This document shows positions 26,053-35,631 of a DNA stretch of 64,000 bases, one piece after another (position 1 is the first letter of the stretch; every line of letters starts with the position of its first letter). Origin of the DNA: Halopseudomonas pelagia (GTDB taxonomy: Bacteria > Pseudomonadota > Gammaproteobacteria > Pseudomonadales > Pseudomonadaceae); the NCBI RefSeq assembly GCF_009497895.1, contig NZ_CP033116.1, positions 1,984,001 to 2,048,000 on the forward strand. The letters run 5' to 3'. Under the pieces are notes generated by a model that made no database searches, was not told where the DNA came from, and was given only the letters and a program-made list of their open reading frames with translations. The position numbers were made by a program, and so were the translations under genes.

Positions 26053-26917
26053 GCAGTGCGTTACGCAATGAGCTGAGTTCTTCGCGTAGCTGCCGTACCT
26101 CTTCCAGAAGTAGCTCCTGATGCACTCCGGACAAGGTGCTGGCATGCTGTTCTGCCTGCACCTCGCCAACGGTACCTTCTTTGAGTGCTTTGGCCGCTGC
26201 GATGCGTTCACGCTGATTCTGGATGGCGTCGACGATCACCGCGATAAACAGGTTGAGCATCATGAATGTGGCAATCAGGATAAAGGGCACGAAGTACAGC
26301 CAGGCGAACGGGTAAACCTCCATGACCGGGCGCACGATACCCATCGACCAGCTCTCCAGCGTCATGATCTGGAACAGCGTATACAGGCTGGCGCCCAGGG
26401 TGCCGAACCAGTCGGGGAAGGCTTGGCCAAACAGCTGGGTCGCAATCACCGCGGCCACATAGAACACCAGGCTCAGCAGGGCGACGATGCTACCCATGCC
26501 TGGCAGGGCCGACAGCAGCGATTGAACTACGATCTTCATGCTTGGCACTATGGATACCAGTCGCAGGACCCGCAATACGCGCAGCGCGCGAAGCACTGCC
26601 AACGGACCGCTAGCCGGGACCAGCGCAATGGCAATTACCAGGGTATCAAACAACCCCCAGGGATCCTTCAGCAAGCGCCAGCCATGGGCGACGAAGCGTA
26701 GACCGATCTCGATCACAAACATGCCGAGAATGATCTGATCGAGCAGTTTCAGCACACCGCCCCAGTGCCGCATCATGGTCGAAGAGGTTTCCAGGCCGAG
26801 GATCACCGCGTTGATCAGAATCAGCGCCATGACCAGAAGTTGGATGCGTGGCTGCTCCAGCCGTTCAGCCAGCCGCTGACGCCAGGGCTGGGACATATCT
26901 AGGGTAGTGGTGTTCAT
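26042..26917 (-). CDS. NaChBac-type voltage-gated sodium channel
   Basis: 291 residues, six transmembrane helices in one domain, forming a tetramer. S4 carries arginines every third residue (R110, R113, R116, R119 in LRALRVLRVLRLVS). The selectivity filter reads TLESWS at 186-191, the exact BacNav signature for Na selectivity. S6 (FILIATFMMLNLFIAVIVDAI) is followed by a C-terminal helix with heptad character (LLLEEVRQLREELSSLRNAL), the tetramerisation coiled coil. NaChBac homologues serve pH homeostasis and motility in alkaline or marine bacteria. It overlaps the MFS gene downstream. Confidence 0.93.
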   Translation of the reverse strand: MNTTTLDMSQPWRQRLAERLEQPRIQLLVMALILINAVILGLETSSTMMRHWGGVLKLLDQIILGMFVIEIGLRFVAHGWRLLKDPWGLFDTLVIAIALVPASGPLAVLRALRVLRVLRLVSIVPSMKIVVQSLLSALPGMGSIVALLSLVFYVAAVIATQLFGQAFPDWFGTLGASLYTLFQIMTLESWSMGIVRPVMEVYPFAWLYFVPFILIATFMMLNLFIAVIVDAIQNQRERIAAAKALKEGTVGEVQAEQHASTLSGVHQELLLEEVRQLREELSSLRNALRER

Positions 26918-26980
26918 GTGTGCTCACACTCTGAGCGCAGGCGCGCTCAGGATAACGGGTTGGTTGGATGCAGAACCGGC

Positions 26981-27526
26981 TTATTCGTCCAGCTCGAAAG
27001 CACACAGGGTATAAGTGGGAATATCGGCATCCTGCATCTTGCGGGAGCCGCCGAGGTCGGGCAGGTCGATAATGGCGGCGGCCTCGTAAACATTGCCGCC
27101 GAGTTGCTTGATCAGTCTGGCTGCAGCCAGAAAGGTGCCGCCAGTGGCAATCAGGTCGTCGAGCAACAACACCTGCTCGCCGCCCTTGAGCGCATCGCGG
27201 TGCATTTCCACTACGCAGTCACCGTATTCGCTGCTGTAGGTTTCGCTGATCACATCGGCAGGCAGCTTGCCGGCCTTGCGTACCAGAATCAGCGGTTTAT
27301 TCAACTCGTAGGCGAGCACTGAACCGAGCAAAAAGCCGCGGGCATCGATAGCGGCAATGTGTGTAATGGGTGATTCGACATAGCGTTGAATCAGGCTGTC
27401 AGCGACCATGCGCATCGCGCGGGGTGACTGGTACAGTGGGGTGATGTCGCGGAAGGTCACCCCGGCCTTGGGGAAATCGGGTATCGGGCGGACCAGGGAT
27501 TTGATGCTGTACTCGTCAAATATCAT
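26981..27526 (-). CDS. apt: adenine phosphoribosyltransferase
   Basis: 181 residues, normal length. It makes AMP from adenine and PRPP in purine salvage. The N-terminal [20 protein letters not shown] hood, [17 protein letters not shown], and PRPP loop [17 protein letters not shown] are intact. It lies 23 bp downstream of anr on the same strand. Neighbourhood of anr and apt is common in pseudomonads. Confidence 0.96.
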   Translation of the reverse strand: MIFDEYSIKSLVRPIPDFPKAGVTFRDITPLYQSPRAMRMVADSLIQRYVESPITHIAAIDARGFLLGSVLAYELNKPLILVRKAGKLPADVISETYSSEYGDCVVEMHRDALKGGEQVLLLDDLIATGGTFLAAARLIKQLGGNVYEAAAIIDLPDLGGSRKMQDADIPTYTLCAFELDE

Positions 27527-27549
27527 TACGGGAGTCCAATGGCGTTAAT

Positions 27550-28284
27550 TCAGTCACTTTGGCCGCCGGCTAGGGCGCAGAGTTCAATGTGGTCGAGTAT
27601 ATCAATCTGTTTGCCGTCTGCGGCAATCAGACCTTGTTGTTGAAACCGGGTAAATACCCGTGAAACGGTTTCGACTGCCAGACCCAGATAGTTACCGATT
27701 TCGCTGCGCGACATGGCCAGGCGAAAGCACTTGGCTGAGTAACCGCGCGCGCGATAGCGTGTCGACAGGTTGATCAATAAAGTGGCAATGCGCTCATCGG
27801 CAGTTTTCTTCGAGAGCAGCAGCATCATCTGCTGATCATCGCGAATTTCCCGGCTCATCAGGCGCATGACCTGCTTGCGTAGTTGCGGCATGGTCGCAGT
27901 CAGGTCATCCAGGCGCTCAAATGGTATTTCGCACACCGAGGTGGTTTCCAGCGCTACCGCGGAGACGGGATAGCGCTCGCTGTCCATACCGGACAAGCCG
28001 ATCAGTTCACTGGCCAGATGAAAGCCGGTGATTTGCTCTTCACCGTTATCCGACAGGCTGAAGGTCTTTACCGCGCCGGAACGCAAGGCATAGATCGACT
28101 CAAAGGGGTCGCCCTGACGAAACAGCATTTCACCTTTTTTCACCGGTCGCCCACGCTTGACGATGTTGTCCAGCACTTCCAGCTCTTCGTCATGCAATGC
28201 CAAAGGCAAACACATGCCTGAGAGGCTGCAGTCCTTGCAGTGGGTTTCGGGTAGCGCAGCGCGCAAGGTGATGGGAGTACTCAT
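27550..28284 (-). CDS. anr: anaerobic regulator Anr (Fnr family)
   Basis: 244 residues. The oxygen-sensing 4Fe-4S ligands are C16, C19, C25 ([11 protein letters not shown]) and C118 (SVCEIPF). A cyclic-nucleotide-binding-like domain and dimer helix precede the HTH with [16 protein letters not shown], whose E-xx-SR reads TTGAT-type half sites. The neighbouring cbb3 cluster carries one such site before ccoN (37151-37164), a natural target. In many Pseudomonas genomes hemN stands between the SafE-like gene and anr; here that position holds only about 90 non-coding bases. Confidence 0.94.
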   Translation of the reverse strand: MSTPITLRAALPETHCKDCSLSGMCLPLALHDEELEVLDNIVKRGRPVKKGEMLFRQGDPFESIYALRSGAVKTFSLSDNGEEQITGFHLASELIGLSGMDSERYPVSAVALETTSVCEIPFERLDDLTATMPQLRKQVMRLMSREIRDDQQMMLLLSKKTADERIATLLINLSTRYRARGYSAKCFRLAMSRSEIGNYLGLAVETVSRVFTRFQQQGLIAADGKQIDILDHIELCALAGGQSD

Positions 28285-28375
28285 GGGCAGCTTCCTGGCT
28301 GAGGTCTAGCGGTACAGTAATGACTGTAAAGCGTACATCATGCATGGCTATTCTGCCATTTATCCCATAGTGGGG

Positions 28376-29125
28376 TCAGTGGTGCTGATGTTCCGTAGCT
28401 TCTGCGGGCAGGCTTTGATTAGCCTCATGGCTGCCGTGCCCCATCAACCACGCCTGGTGGGGTCCCGGTATGGTCCACAAGCCAAAGAGGATAACCAGCA
28501 ACGCGGCGGAGATGCGCACATGGCGCTTGCGCAACCAGCGCAACATTGTCTGCGCCGCCAGACCAGTGGCCATCAGCGTTGGCAGCGTGCCCAAACCAAA
28601 TGTCAGCATCAGCCCGGCAGACACCCCCGCATCGCCTTGGCTGCTGGCCCAGATCAGCGTGCTGTAGACCAGCCCGCATGGCAGCCAGCCCCATAGCGCG
28701 CCTAGTGCGATGGCCTGGCTAGGCGATTTGACCGGCAGCAGTTTGCGCGCACGTGGCTCGATATGCCGCCAGAGTCCGCGGCCCAACTGTTCTATGCGGG
28801 TCAACCCGGACCACCAGTTAGCCAAATATAAACCCATGGCGATCATCAGCAATCCGGCAAGGGTGCGCAACAGAATGCCGAGGCCAAGATCCTGGATCAG
28901 CCAGCCAAGACTGCCGACCAAAGCGCCGGCTAGGCTGTAGCTGGCGATTCGCCCGGCGTTATACCCAAGCAAAATGCGCCACAGCGGCCAACCTTTGCGC
29001 TGTTGCGCCGGGATGGCCATGGTCAGCGCGCCCATCAGGCCGCCACACATGCCGATGCAGTGCCCGCCGCCGAGCAAGCCGAGCGCCAGGGCAGTGAGAA
29101 ACAGCGGCAGAAGCTCGGCGTTCAA
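28376..29125 (-). CDS. sulfite exporter TauE/SafE-like membrane protein of the cco cluster
   Basis: 249 residues, about six or seven transmembrane helices, with GLLGGGHCIGMCGGLMGAL at the start and ALGALWGWLPCGLVYSTL in the middle, the two Cys-containing conserved segments of the family. In cbb3 clusters this protein follows ccoS and is thought to help copper or thiol handling in oxidase assembly (related to DsbD/SenC-type functions); that role is inferred from context. The polar His-rich tail (EHQHH) could bind metal. Its start overlaps the ccoS stop by 4 nt. Confidence 0.85.
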   Translation of the reverse strand: MNAELLPLFLTALALGLLGGGHCIGMCGGLMGALTMAIPAQQRKGWPLWRILLGYNAGRIASYSLAGALVGSLGWLIQDLGLGILLRTLAGLLMIAMGLYLANWWSGLTRIEQLGRGLWRHIEPRARKLLPVKSPSQAIALGALWGWLPCGLVYSTLIWASSQGDAGVSAGLMLTFGLGTLPTLMATGLAAQTMLRWLRKRHVRISAALLVILFGLWTIPGPHQAWLMGHGSHEANQSLPAEATEHQHH

Positions 29126-29370
29126 GATCGGTAATCTCGGTCTTCGTTTTCCGCAGCGGACGCTTCGAGGTCTTTTGGCTGGTCAACCGGTGTCGGCTTT
29201 TCTTCTGGCTGGGCGGCCAGATGCGCCGGGTCTTCGTCGTCGAACAGGATGCTGTGTGCAGGGCCGTCGAGGTCATCGTACTGGCCGCTATCGACTGCCC
29301 AGGTGAACACCCAGATGGCGATTATGACCAGTACCACGGCGATGGGGACCAAAATATATAAGAATGTCAT
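29122..29370 (-). CDS. ccoS: cbb3 oxidase assembly protein CcoS
   Basis: 82 residues: one N-terminal transmembrane helix (ILVPIAVVLVIIAIWVFTWAV) and a conserved cytoplasmic piece ending in SILFDDEDPA. CcoS is required for cofactor insertion in the cbb3 oxidase. It overlaps ccoI by 4 nt on one side and the SafE-like gene by 4 nt on the other, so the genes are translationally linked. The acidic tail beyond residue 60 is variable in the family. Confidence 0.93.
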   Translation of the reverse strand: MTFLYILVPIAVVLVIIAIWVFTWAVDSGQYDDLDGPAHSILFDDEDPAHLAAQPEEKPTPVDQPKDLEASAAENEDRDYRS

Positions 29371-31847
29371 ACCGCCGTCTCCAATAGCACGGGAGCGCCG
29401 CGCTGAGTGACCTGCTGCTGGTCCATGCGCACCAGGCGCAACGCGTTCAGCACTACCAGCAGTGAGCTGGCGGACATACCAATGGCAGCCCAGGCGGGTG
29501 TAACCAGGCCCAGCGCCACCAATGGCAGGATACCGGCATTATAGGCGCCGGCCCAGAACAGGTTCTGCACCACGATGCGTCTGGTACGCCGAGCCCCGCT
29601 CAAGGCCTGCAGCAGCACCGTCAACTGACTGCTGAGCAGCACTGCGTCGGCGCTGGTTTTGGCCAGGTCAGACGCCTCGCCCATGGCAATGGAGATATTC
29701 GCGCTGGCCAGCACCGGTACGTCATTGACCCCGTCGCCGAGCATCAGCACCTGACGGCCCTGGCTCTGCAGTCCCTGCACATAGGCGAGTTTATCCGCAG
29801 GGCTGGCATTACCAATGGCCTTTTCGATGCCCAATTGATCAGCCATGCGGGTGACCACCTGATCATGGTCGCCGGAGAGCAGGATGACCTGAAGCGCGCG
29901 GGCTTTGAGTCCTTGGATCAATTCGGCAGCATCGGGGCGCAGGCGGTCGTTGAGTACGAACCAGGCAATCGGGCCCTGCTCGTCACCGAGTAGCAGCCAC
30001 TGACCGGGTTCGTCAGGCAGTTCGGGTGCTTCATGGCTACTTGGCATGGCACTGAACTTGGCACTGAGCTCACTGACAAAAGCGGGTTTGCCAATACGCA
30101 GTAGCTGGCCCTGGCAAATCCCTTCCAGTCCCAGGCCGGGGTGGCTGGTGACGCTGTCAGCCTGCTCCAAGGTGCGGCCAAAGGCACGGGCGATGGGATG
30201 CTCGGAGCGGGCTTCAAGCATCCGCGCCAGACGCAAAGCCTGATCGCTGTCCTGGCCGGCAAAGGCTTCAACACGCTCCAATGTCATCCGGCCTTCGGTC
30301 AGCGTGCCGGTCTTGTCGACAATCACGGTGTCTATTTTGGTCAAACCTTCGAGCACATGACCGCGGGTGATCAACAGCCCGAGTTTCTGCAGACTGCCGG
30401 TGGCGGTGGTCAGTGCCGTGGGGGTGGCCAACGACAGCGCGCAAGGGCAGGTGGCGACGAGCATTGCCAGTACGACCCAGAACGCTGTTTCGCCATTGGC
30501 CAGCCACCACCAGAGACCGCCGACGACGACCGCGGCACTCATGACGATCAGCAGAAAATACTGCGCCGCCTGATCGGCAATTTGCGCCAGGCGTGGCTTG
30601 TCGGTCTGTGCGCGCTCGAGTAATCGTACGATGGCGGACAGGCGCGTCTGCTCGCCAATGGCGTTGACCCGAATACGCAGCGGGCCTTCAACATTCAGGG
30701 TGCCGGCGGTCACCTGTTCGCCAACGCGTTTGGCCAGCGGCAGGTATTCACCGGACAGCGCAGACTCATCCACGCTGCTGATGCCGTCAATGATTTCACC
30801 GTCGGCAGGGATGCTCTCGCCTGGCTTGATATCCAGCAAGTCGCCGGGCTGCACTTCGTCCAGCATCACCCGCTGCGTATGCCCCTCGCTGTCTACGCGC
30901 ATGGCGCTGGGCGGCAGCAGGTTGACCAGTTTGGCGCTGCTTTCCACCGTGCGCTGCCGCGCCCGGCGTTCCAGATAGCGCCCGGCGAGCAGGAAAAACG
31001 CAAACATGGTGACCGAATCGAAGTAGATTTCGCCGGTATTGGTTACCGTGGCCCAGACTCCAGCCAGATAGGCGCCGCCGATCGCCAGAGATACTGATAC
31101 ATCCATGCTCAATCGGCGATTACTCAGGTCTCGCCAGGCGCCCTGGAAGAAGGGCGCGCAACTGTAGAGCACCACGGGCGTGGTCATTAACAGGCTGACC
31201 CAGCGCAGGATAATGGCCATATCCGCAGTCAGGTCCTGATTGAATTCCTCATACAGGGCCATCGTCGCCATCATCACCTGCATGAACATCAGCCCCGCCA
31301 GGCCCAGGCGACGCAGATAACGTCGATTCTCGGCGGCAATCTGCTCGCTGGCCTTGTCCGCTTCAAACGGATGCGCGCCATAACCGATGCGCTTGATCTC
31401 TGCCAGCAGTGCAGATAGGCGCGTCTGTTCCGGGTTCCAAGTCAGTGTCAGGCGGTGATTGCCCAGGTTCATACCGGCCTGACTGACGCCAGGCATCTGG
31501 CTCAGGCGTTTCTCGATCAACCAGCCGCAGGCTGCGCAGCTGATGCCTTCAATTAATAACTGGATCTGCTGCTGATCACCTTCACTATGCACATAGCGTT
31601 GCTGCACGTCGGCGCGGTCGAGCAGTTCCAGTTCGTCCTGTAGTACCCGGGGGAGGGCTTCGGGATTGACGGCATTATCGGTGCGGTGGCGGTAATAGCT
31701 TTCCAGGCCGCCCGCCACGATGGCTGCGGCGACCGCCTGACAGCCCGGGCAGCACATGGCTCTGGGCTGCTCGAGTATGACGCAGGTCCAGGAAGCGCCG
31801 GTCGGAACCGGCTCGCCACAGTGGTAGCAGGGGACAGGATTAGCCAT
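29367..31847 (-). CDS. ccoI: cbb3-linked copper P-type ATPase CcoI/FixI
   Basis: 826 residues. An N-terminal Cys-rich segment (CYHCGEPVP, CCPGCQAVA) is followed by an HMA domain with ISCAACGW, eight transmembrane helices with the CPC metal site (ATCPCALSLATPTAL), the phosphorylation loop VDKTGTLTEG, the SEHPIARAF nucleotide motif, and MLGDGVNDVPVLASA. It exports copper to the periplasm for the oxidase CuB site rather than for detoxification. Context between ccoH and ccoS confirms the CcoI subtype. Confidence 0.95.
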   Translation of the reverse strand: MANPVPCYHCGEPVPTGASWTCVILEQPRAMCCPGCQAVAAAIVAGGLESYYRHRTDNAVNPEALPRVLQDELELLDRADVQQRYVHSEGDQQQIQLLIEGISCAACGWLIEKRLSQMPGVSQAGMNLGNHRLTLTWNPEQTRLSALLAEIKRIGYGAHPFEADKASEQIAAENRRYLRRLGLAGLMFMQVMMATMALYEEFNQDLTADMAIILRWVSLLMTTPVVLYSCAPFFQGAWRDLSNRRLSMDVSVSLAIGGAYLAGVWATVTNTGEIYFDSVTMFAFFLLAGRYLERRARQRTVESSAKLVNLLPPSAMRVDSEGHTQRVMLDEVQPGDLLDIKPGESIPADGEIIDGISSVDESALSGEYLPLAKRVGEQVTAGTLNVEGPLRIRVNAIGEQTRLSAIVRLLERAQTDKPRLAQIADQAAQYFLLIVMSAAVVVGGLWWWLANGETAFWVVLAMLVATCPCALSLATPTALTTATGSLQKLGLLITRGHVLEGLTKIDTVIVDKTGTLTEGRMTLERVEAFAGQDSDQALRLARMLEARSEHPIARAFGRTLEQADSVTSHPGLGLEGICQGQLLRIGKPAFVSELSAKFSAMPSSHEAPELPDEPGQWLLLGDEQGPIAWFVLNDRLRPDAAELIQGLKARALQVILLSGDHDQVVTRMADQLGIEKAIGNASPADKLAYVQGLQSQGRQVLMLGDGVNDVPVLASANISIAMGEASDLAKTSADAVLLSSQLTVLLQALSGARRTRRIVVQNLFWAGAYNAGILPLVALGLVTPAWAAIGMSASSLLVVLNALRLVRMDQQQVTQRGAPVLLETAV

Positions 31848-31849
31848 GC

Positions 31850-32365
31850 TTACTCGGCGCTGAGACGGTAAGTCTGCCCGCTGCCCAGGTTGATCTCATC
31901 GGTCAGACGCCAGCCTGTTTCGCCAGGTTTGGTCGGGTCGCTCAGATCGACGTAGTGACGACCCTGCATGGATTCAGACAACTGCCCGGCGTACTGATTG
32001 CCACCAATGCGCTTGAGCAGCACGGTGCGGTCGCGTTCCGCGTGAGAAGGGGAGATCAAGTCCAGTTGCAGGTCGGCCGGCAGCGGCTCCAACTGACCCT
32101 CAAGGTTCAGACTGATCTCGCCTGTTACCTCGTCCACGCTGAACTCGGAGGACAGCTGCAGCTCATCAGCCAACTGATCGCGGCCCAGGTGCATGTTGAT
32201 CGCGCGACCTTCCTTGTAATAGTTGTCGCGAACCATGCTGTCCTGGTGTGCTAGCGAAATAAACAGCAAACCCAGCCCGATGACTACGGCAAACACCAGA
32301 ATTCCGATGATGAACCAGGGCCAGAACTGCTTGTACCAGGGTGGAATGATTTCGTCTTGCTGCAT
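31850..32365 (-). CDS. ccoH: cbb3 assembly protein CcoH/FixH
   Basis: 171 residues: a single N-terminal transmembrane helix (FWPWFIIGILVFAVVIGLGLLFI), then a periplasmic beta-rich FixH domain, with the typical HQDSMVRDNYYKEGRAINM segment just after the membrane. CcoH stabilises the assembling oxidase. It is spaced 4 bp from ccoG and 2 bp from ccoI. Confidence 0.93.
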   Translation of the reverse strand: MQQDEIIPPWYKQFWPWFIIGILVFAVVIGLGLLFISLAHQDSMVRDNYYKEGRAINMHLGRDQLADELQLSSEFSVDEVTGEISLNLEGQLEPLPADLQLDLISPSHAERDRTVLLKRIGGNQYAGQLSESMQGRHYVDLSDPTKPGETGWRLTDEINLGSGQTYRLSAE

Positions 32366-32369
32366 GTAA

Positions 32370-33785
32370 TTACCTGAGGTTAGGGCCCATGAAACGGCTT
32401 TCGGACAGCGTTGTCACTTCGGGGTCGTCTTCAGCGGTGACGCGGAAGTTGACTGGCATGTTGGTGCTTTCCAGGAATGCCGGATCCAGCTGCACGTTCA
32501 CCGGCAGTTGCAAGTGTCCGTTGGCCTCGACAGTCAGGCGGTTGTCCGGCAGATTCATCTCCAATTCCGGATGCCCTTCGATGCTCAGATCAAAGGTGCG
32601 CTCCTGCTGGGCCTTGTTGAAGATCCTGACAATATACACGTTCTCGATATCGCCGCCGCGGGCCTCGCGGAACAGCACGTTGCGGTCACGCTGCACGTCC
32701 AGTGACACTTCGGACAGGCTGGTAACAGTCACGATGAACAAGCCGATCATGATCGCCAGGGCCGCACCATAGCCGAGCAGTCGCGGACGAATGACCTGGG
32801 TCTTCTCGCCGCTGAGGTTATGTTCGGTGGTATAGCTGATCAGGCCTCGGGGGTAGTCCATCTTGTCCATGACTTCGTCACAGGCATCCACGCAGGCGGC
32901 GCATTGAATGCACTCGTATTGCAGGCCGTCGCGGATGTCGATACCGGTCGGACATACCTGAACGCACATGTGACAGTCGACGCAGTCACCCAGCCCCACC
33001 GCGGCAGGTTCAACGCCTTTCTTGCGTGGCCCGCGCTGCTCACCGCGGCGCGGGTCATAGGCGACGATCAGCGTGTCCTTGTCGAACATCACGCTCTGGA
33101 AGCGCCCGTAGGGGCACATGTAAAAGCACACTTGCTCGCGCAACCAGCCGGCATTGATGTAGGTGGCCACGGTAAAGAAGAACACCCAGAACAGCGCCCA
33201 GCCACTGATTTGCAGGGTAAAGGTATCCGGTACCAGTTCGCGAATCGGCGTGAAGTAGCCGACGAAGGTTAGCGCGGTGATTACCGACACGCTCAGCCAG
33301 ATGCTGTGTTTGGCAGTACGGCGAGCAAGCTTGTTGACGTTCATCGGTTGTTTGTCGAGCTTGATGCGCGCGTTGCGCTCGCCCTCGGTGACCTTTTCCG
33401 CCCACATGAAAATCCATGTCCATACGGTTTGCGGGCAGGTGTAACCGCACCAGATGCGGCCGGCAAACACGGTAATGAAAAACAGGCCAAAGGCGCAGAT
33501 GATCAGCAGGAAGGACAGCAAAAAGAAGTCTTCCGGCTGGAAAGTGGCACTGAAAATATGGAACTGGCGTGCCGGCAGATCAAACAGCACGGCCTGACGG
33601 CCACCCCAATCCAGCCAGGCGGTACCGAAATACAGCAGAAACAGCAAACCCACGCCGATCAGTCGTACGTTGCGAAAAAAACCCTGGTAAGACCGCGTGT
33701 GGATCTTGTCGCGCTTGGCGTACAGATCGTAGCTCTGAACCTGACCCGGAGGGGTAACATTCTTGACGGGAATTTTTTCGCTCAT
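32370..33785 (-). CDS. ccoG: cbb3 accessory ferredoxin-like copper reductase CcoG
   Basis: 471 residues, normal length. About five transmembrane helices, with the FixG N-terminal signature (HTRSYQGFFRNVRLIG), the WCGYTCPQTVWTWIFMWAE segment, and a 4Fe-4S pair in CVDCHMCVQVCPTGIDIRDG and CIQCAACVDACDEVMD. The C-terminal third is a periplasmic Ig-like domain. CcoG is proposed to reduce Cu(II) for CcoI export. A strong palindrome lies between ccoP and this gene (33818-33843). Confidence 0.95.
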   Translation of the reverse strand: MSEKIPVKNVTPPGQVQSYDLYAKRDKIHTRSYQGFFRNVRLIGVGLLFLLYFGTAWLDWGGRQAVLFDLPARQFHIFSATFQPEDFFLLSFLLIICAFGLFFITVFAGRIWCGYTCPQTVWTWIFMWAEKVTEGERNARIKLDKQPMNVNKLARRTAKHSIWLSVSVITALTFVGYFTPIRELVPDTFTLQISGWALFWVFFFTVATYINAGWLREQVCFYMCPYGRFQSVMFDKDTLIVAYDPRRGEQRGPRKKGVEPAAVGLGDCVDCHMCVQVCPTGIDIRDGLQYECIQCAACVDACDEVMDKMDYPRGLISYTTEHNLSGEKTQVIRPRLLGYGAALAIMIGLFIVTVTSLSEVSLDVQRDRNVLFREARGGDIENVYIVRIFNKAQQERTFDLSIEGHPELEMNLPDNRLTVEANGHLQLPVNVQLDPAFLESTNMPVNFRVTAEDDPEVTTLSESRFMGPNLR

Positions 33786-33817
33786 GATGATCCGCCGTGG
33801 TGTTGTGCGAGGGAGGT

Positions 33818-33843
33818 GTCCCGGCCGGAGGTCCGGCCGGGAC
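33818..33843. promoter_or_regulatory. perfect palindromic hairpin between ccoP and ccoG
   Basis: GTCCCGGCCGGA-GG-TCCGGCCGGGAC, a 12-bp perfect stem, GC-only core, no T-tract. It sits 33 bp upstream of the ccoG start in a 137-bp gap. It could reduce read-through or block RNA decay so that ccoNOQP transcript exceeds ccoGHIS. Confidence 0.55.
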
Positions 33844-33922
33844 TGGTCGTGCTATACCACTCAAGAATAGGGTGGCTGATCGTTCAGCGCCATGCGACCT
33901 GGCGTCGCGGCGGGTGGATGGT

Positions 33923-34825
33923 TCAGTCTGCTTCGGCGTCGGTGTTGCGCTTGGACAGGCTATAAACGTACGCGGTCAGCACGTGCAGCTTGTCTTCACC
34001 CAGGTGCGCCTGGGATGGCATGTTGCCGTTACGACCATAGCGCAGGCTCTGCTGAACCTGCAGCATGCTGGCGCCGTAGAGCCAGACATCGTCAGTCAGG
34101 TTAGGTGCGCCCAATAGTGGGTTGCCTGTGCCGTCCGGGCCGTGGCATGCCACGCAGTTGGTCTTGAAGATCTGTTCGCCAGCAGCAATATCCACGCCTT
34201 CAGTTTCCAGTCCGGACAGGCTACGAACATAACCGGCCGTGTTGCGAACACCAGACTCGCCGATGACTGCCAGCCAGGCCGGCATCGCCGCCTGACGGCC
34301 GCCATTGAGCGTGGTGCGAATCTGGTCCGGCTCACCGCCCCAGATCCAGTCGTCGTCGGTCAGGTTCGGGAAGCCGTAGGCACCGCGGCCATCAGAGCCG
34401 TGGCAGACCGAACAGTTGACCGCAAACAGGCGCTGGCCGATGCGATGTGCGGCGTCGTCCTGGGCAACTTCTTCCACTGACATGTCGGCAAACTTGGCGA
34501 AAATCGGTGCGAACTGCTCACGTGCATCCGCTACCTCTTCCTCGTACTGGCTCACTTGGGTCCAACCGAGGATGCCAGGCCATTTACCCATGCCTGGGTA
34601 TAGCACCAGGTAGATGGCGCTGAACACGATGGTCGCCAGAAACAGGACGAACCACCAGCGCGGCAGGGGGTTGTCGTACTCCTCGATACCATCGAAGGAA
34701 TGGCCAACGGTTTGGTCGGTTTCTTCCGGCCGCTGCCCTTTGCGGGTAGCGAAGAGCAACCAGAGGATCAGGCCCAGCGTGATCAGGGTCAGGACAATGA
34801 TGTACCCGCTCCAGAAATTACTCAT
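33923..34825 (-). CDS. ccoP: cbb3 cytochrome c oxidase diheme subunit CcoP
   Basis: 300 residues. Two transmembrane helices near the start (FWSGYIIVLTLITLGLILWLL and WWFVLFLATIVFSAIYLVLY) flank the GIEEYDNPLPRWW motif. Two cytochrome c domains bear CSVCH and CVACH, with distal Met in MPAW and MPSQ. It accepts electrons from soluble cytochrome c and passes them to CcoO. The start overlaps ccoQ by 4 nt. Confidence 0.96.
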   Translation of the reverse strand: MSNFWSGYIIVLTLITLGLILWLLFATRKGQRPEETDQTVGHSFDGIEEYDNPLPRWWFVLFLATIVFSAIYLVLYPGMGKWPGILGWTQVSQYEEEVADAREQFAPIFAKFADMSVEEVAQDDAAHRIGQRLFAVNCSVCHGSDGRGAYGFPNLTDDDWIWGGEPDQIRTTLNGGRQAAMPAWLAVIGESGVRNTAGYVRSLSGLETEGVDIAAGEQIFKTNCVACHGPDGTGNPLLGAPNLTDDVWLYGASMLQVQQSLRYGRNGNMPSQAHLGEDKLHVLTAYVYSLSKRNTDAEAD

Positions 34826-35013
34826 TCTTTGTTACTCCTAGCGTCTTGCTGCTCACGGCGCGCTTTTTCATCATCAGACTCATCGGCGAAGGGCAGTTGA
34901 GCCGCTTCGTCGAAATCTTTTTTCTTGTAGGAGCTATAGGCCCATACGGTGACACCGATGAATGCCAGCATCGCAAGGATGGTGGCAATGCCGCGGAGAG
35001 TGTTGATATCCAT
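34822..35013 (-). CDS. ccoQ: cbb3 oxidase small subunit CcoQ
   Basis: 63 residues, one transmembrane helix (GIATILAMLAFIGVTVWAY) followed by YSSYKKKDFDEAAQLPFAD, the standard CcoQ pattern. It stabilises CcoP in the complex. It lies between ccoO (6 bp) and ccoP (4-nt overlap). Confidence 0.93.
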   Translation of the reverse strand: MDINTLRGIATILAMLAFIGVTVWAYSSYKKKDFDEAAQLPFADESDDEKARREQQDARSNKE

Positions 35014-35019
35014 GGTCGG

Positions 35020-35631
35020 TTACCGGCGATCTGAAAGAACAGTGCCGAGGTGCTGCAGATAGGCGATCACGGCGTCGATTTCAGCGACCCCTTTGACTTC
35101 CTCTTCAGCACCGGCAATGTCTTCGTCGGTGTAGGGCACGCCCAGGCGGCGCAGGCCAGTCATCTTGGCAGCGGTATGGTCGCCGCTCAGGATGTTTTCC
35201 TGAAGCCAAGGGTAAGCCGGCATCTTGGATTCAGGCACCACGTCACGCGGGTTGATCAAGTGCGCACGATGCCAATCGTCGGAGTAACGCTGACCCACGC
35301 GGGCCAGATCCGGACCGGTACGCTTGGAGCCCCACAGGAAAGGGTGCTCGTAGACGCTTTCACCGGCTACCGAGTAGTGACCATAACGCTCGGTTTCTGA
35401 ACGGAACGGGCGGACCATCTGCGAGTGGCAACCAACGCAACCTTCGCGGATATAGATGTCACGTCCTTCCAGCTCCAGCGCGGTGTAAGGCCGCAGGCCC
35501 TCGATCGGCTGAGTGGTTTCCTGCTGAAAGAACAGCGGGACGATCTGGGTCAGGCCGCCGAAGCTGATCGCAACAACGATCAGCACTACCAGCAGGCCCA
35601 GATTTTTTTCTACCAATTCGTGCTTTTTCAT
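35020..35631 (-). CDS. ccoO: cbb3 oxidase monoheme subunit CcoO
   Basis: 203 residues, N-terminal membrane anchor ([26 protein letters not shown]), cytochrome c motif [13 protein letters not shown] and C-terminal axial Met in KMPAYPWL. Intact and normal in length. The start overlaps the ccoN stop by one base. Confidence 0.96.
   Translation of the reverse strand: MKKHELVEKNLGLLVVLIVVAISFGGLTQIVPLFFQQETTQPIEGLRPYTALELEGRDIYIREGCVGCHSQMVRPFRSETERYGHYSVAGESVYEHPFLWGSKRTGPDLARVGQRYSDDWHRAHLINPRDVVPESKMPAYPWLQENILSGDHTAAKMTGLRRLGVPYTDEDIAGAEEEVKGVAEIDAVIAYLQHLGTVLSDRR

Noticed and set aside
28285..28375. Anr autoregulatory site upstream of anr
   Set aside because: No TTGAT-N4-ATCAA-like sequence could be found in the gap.
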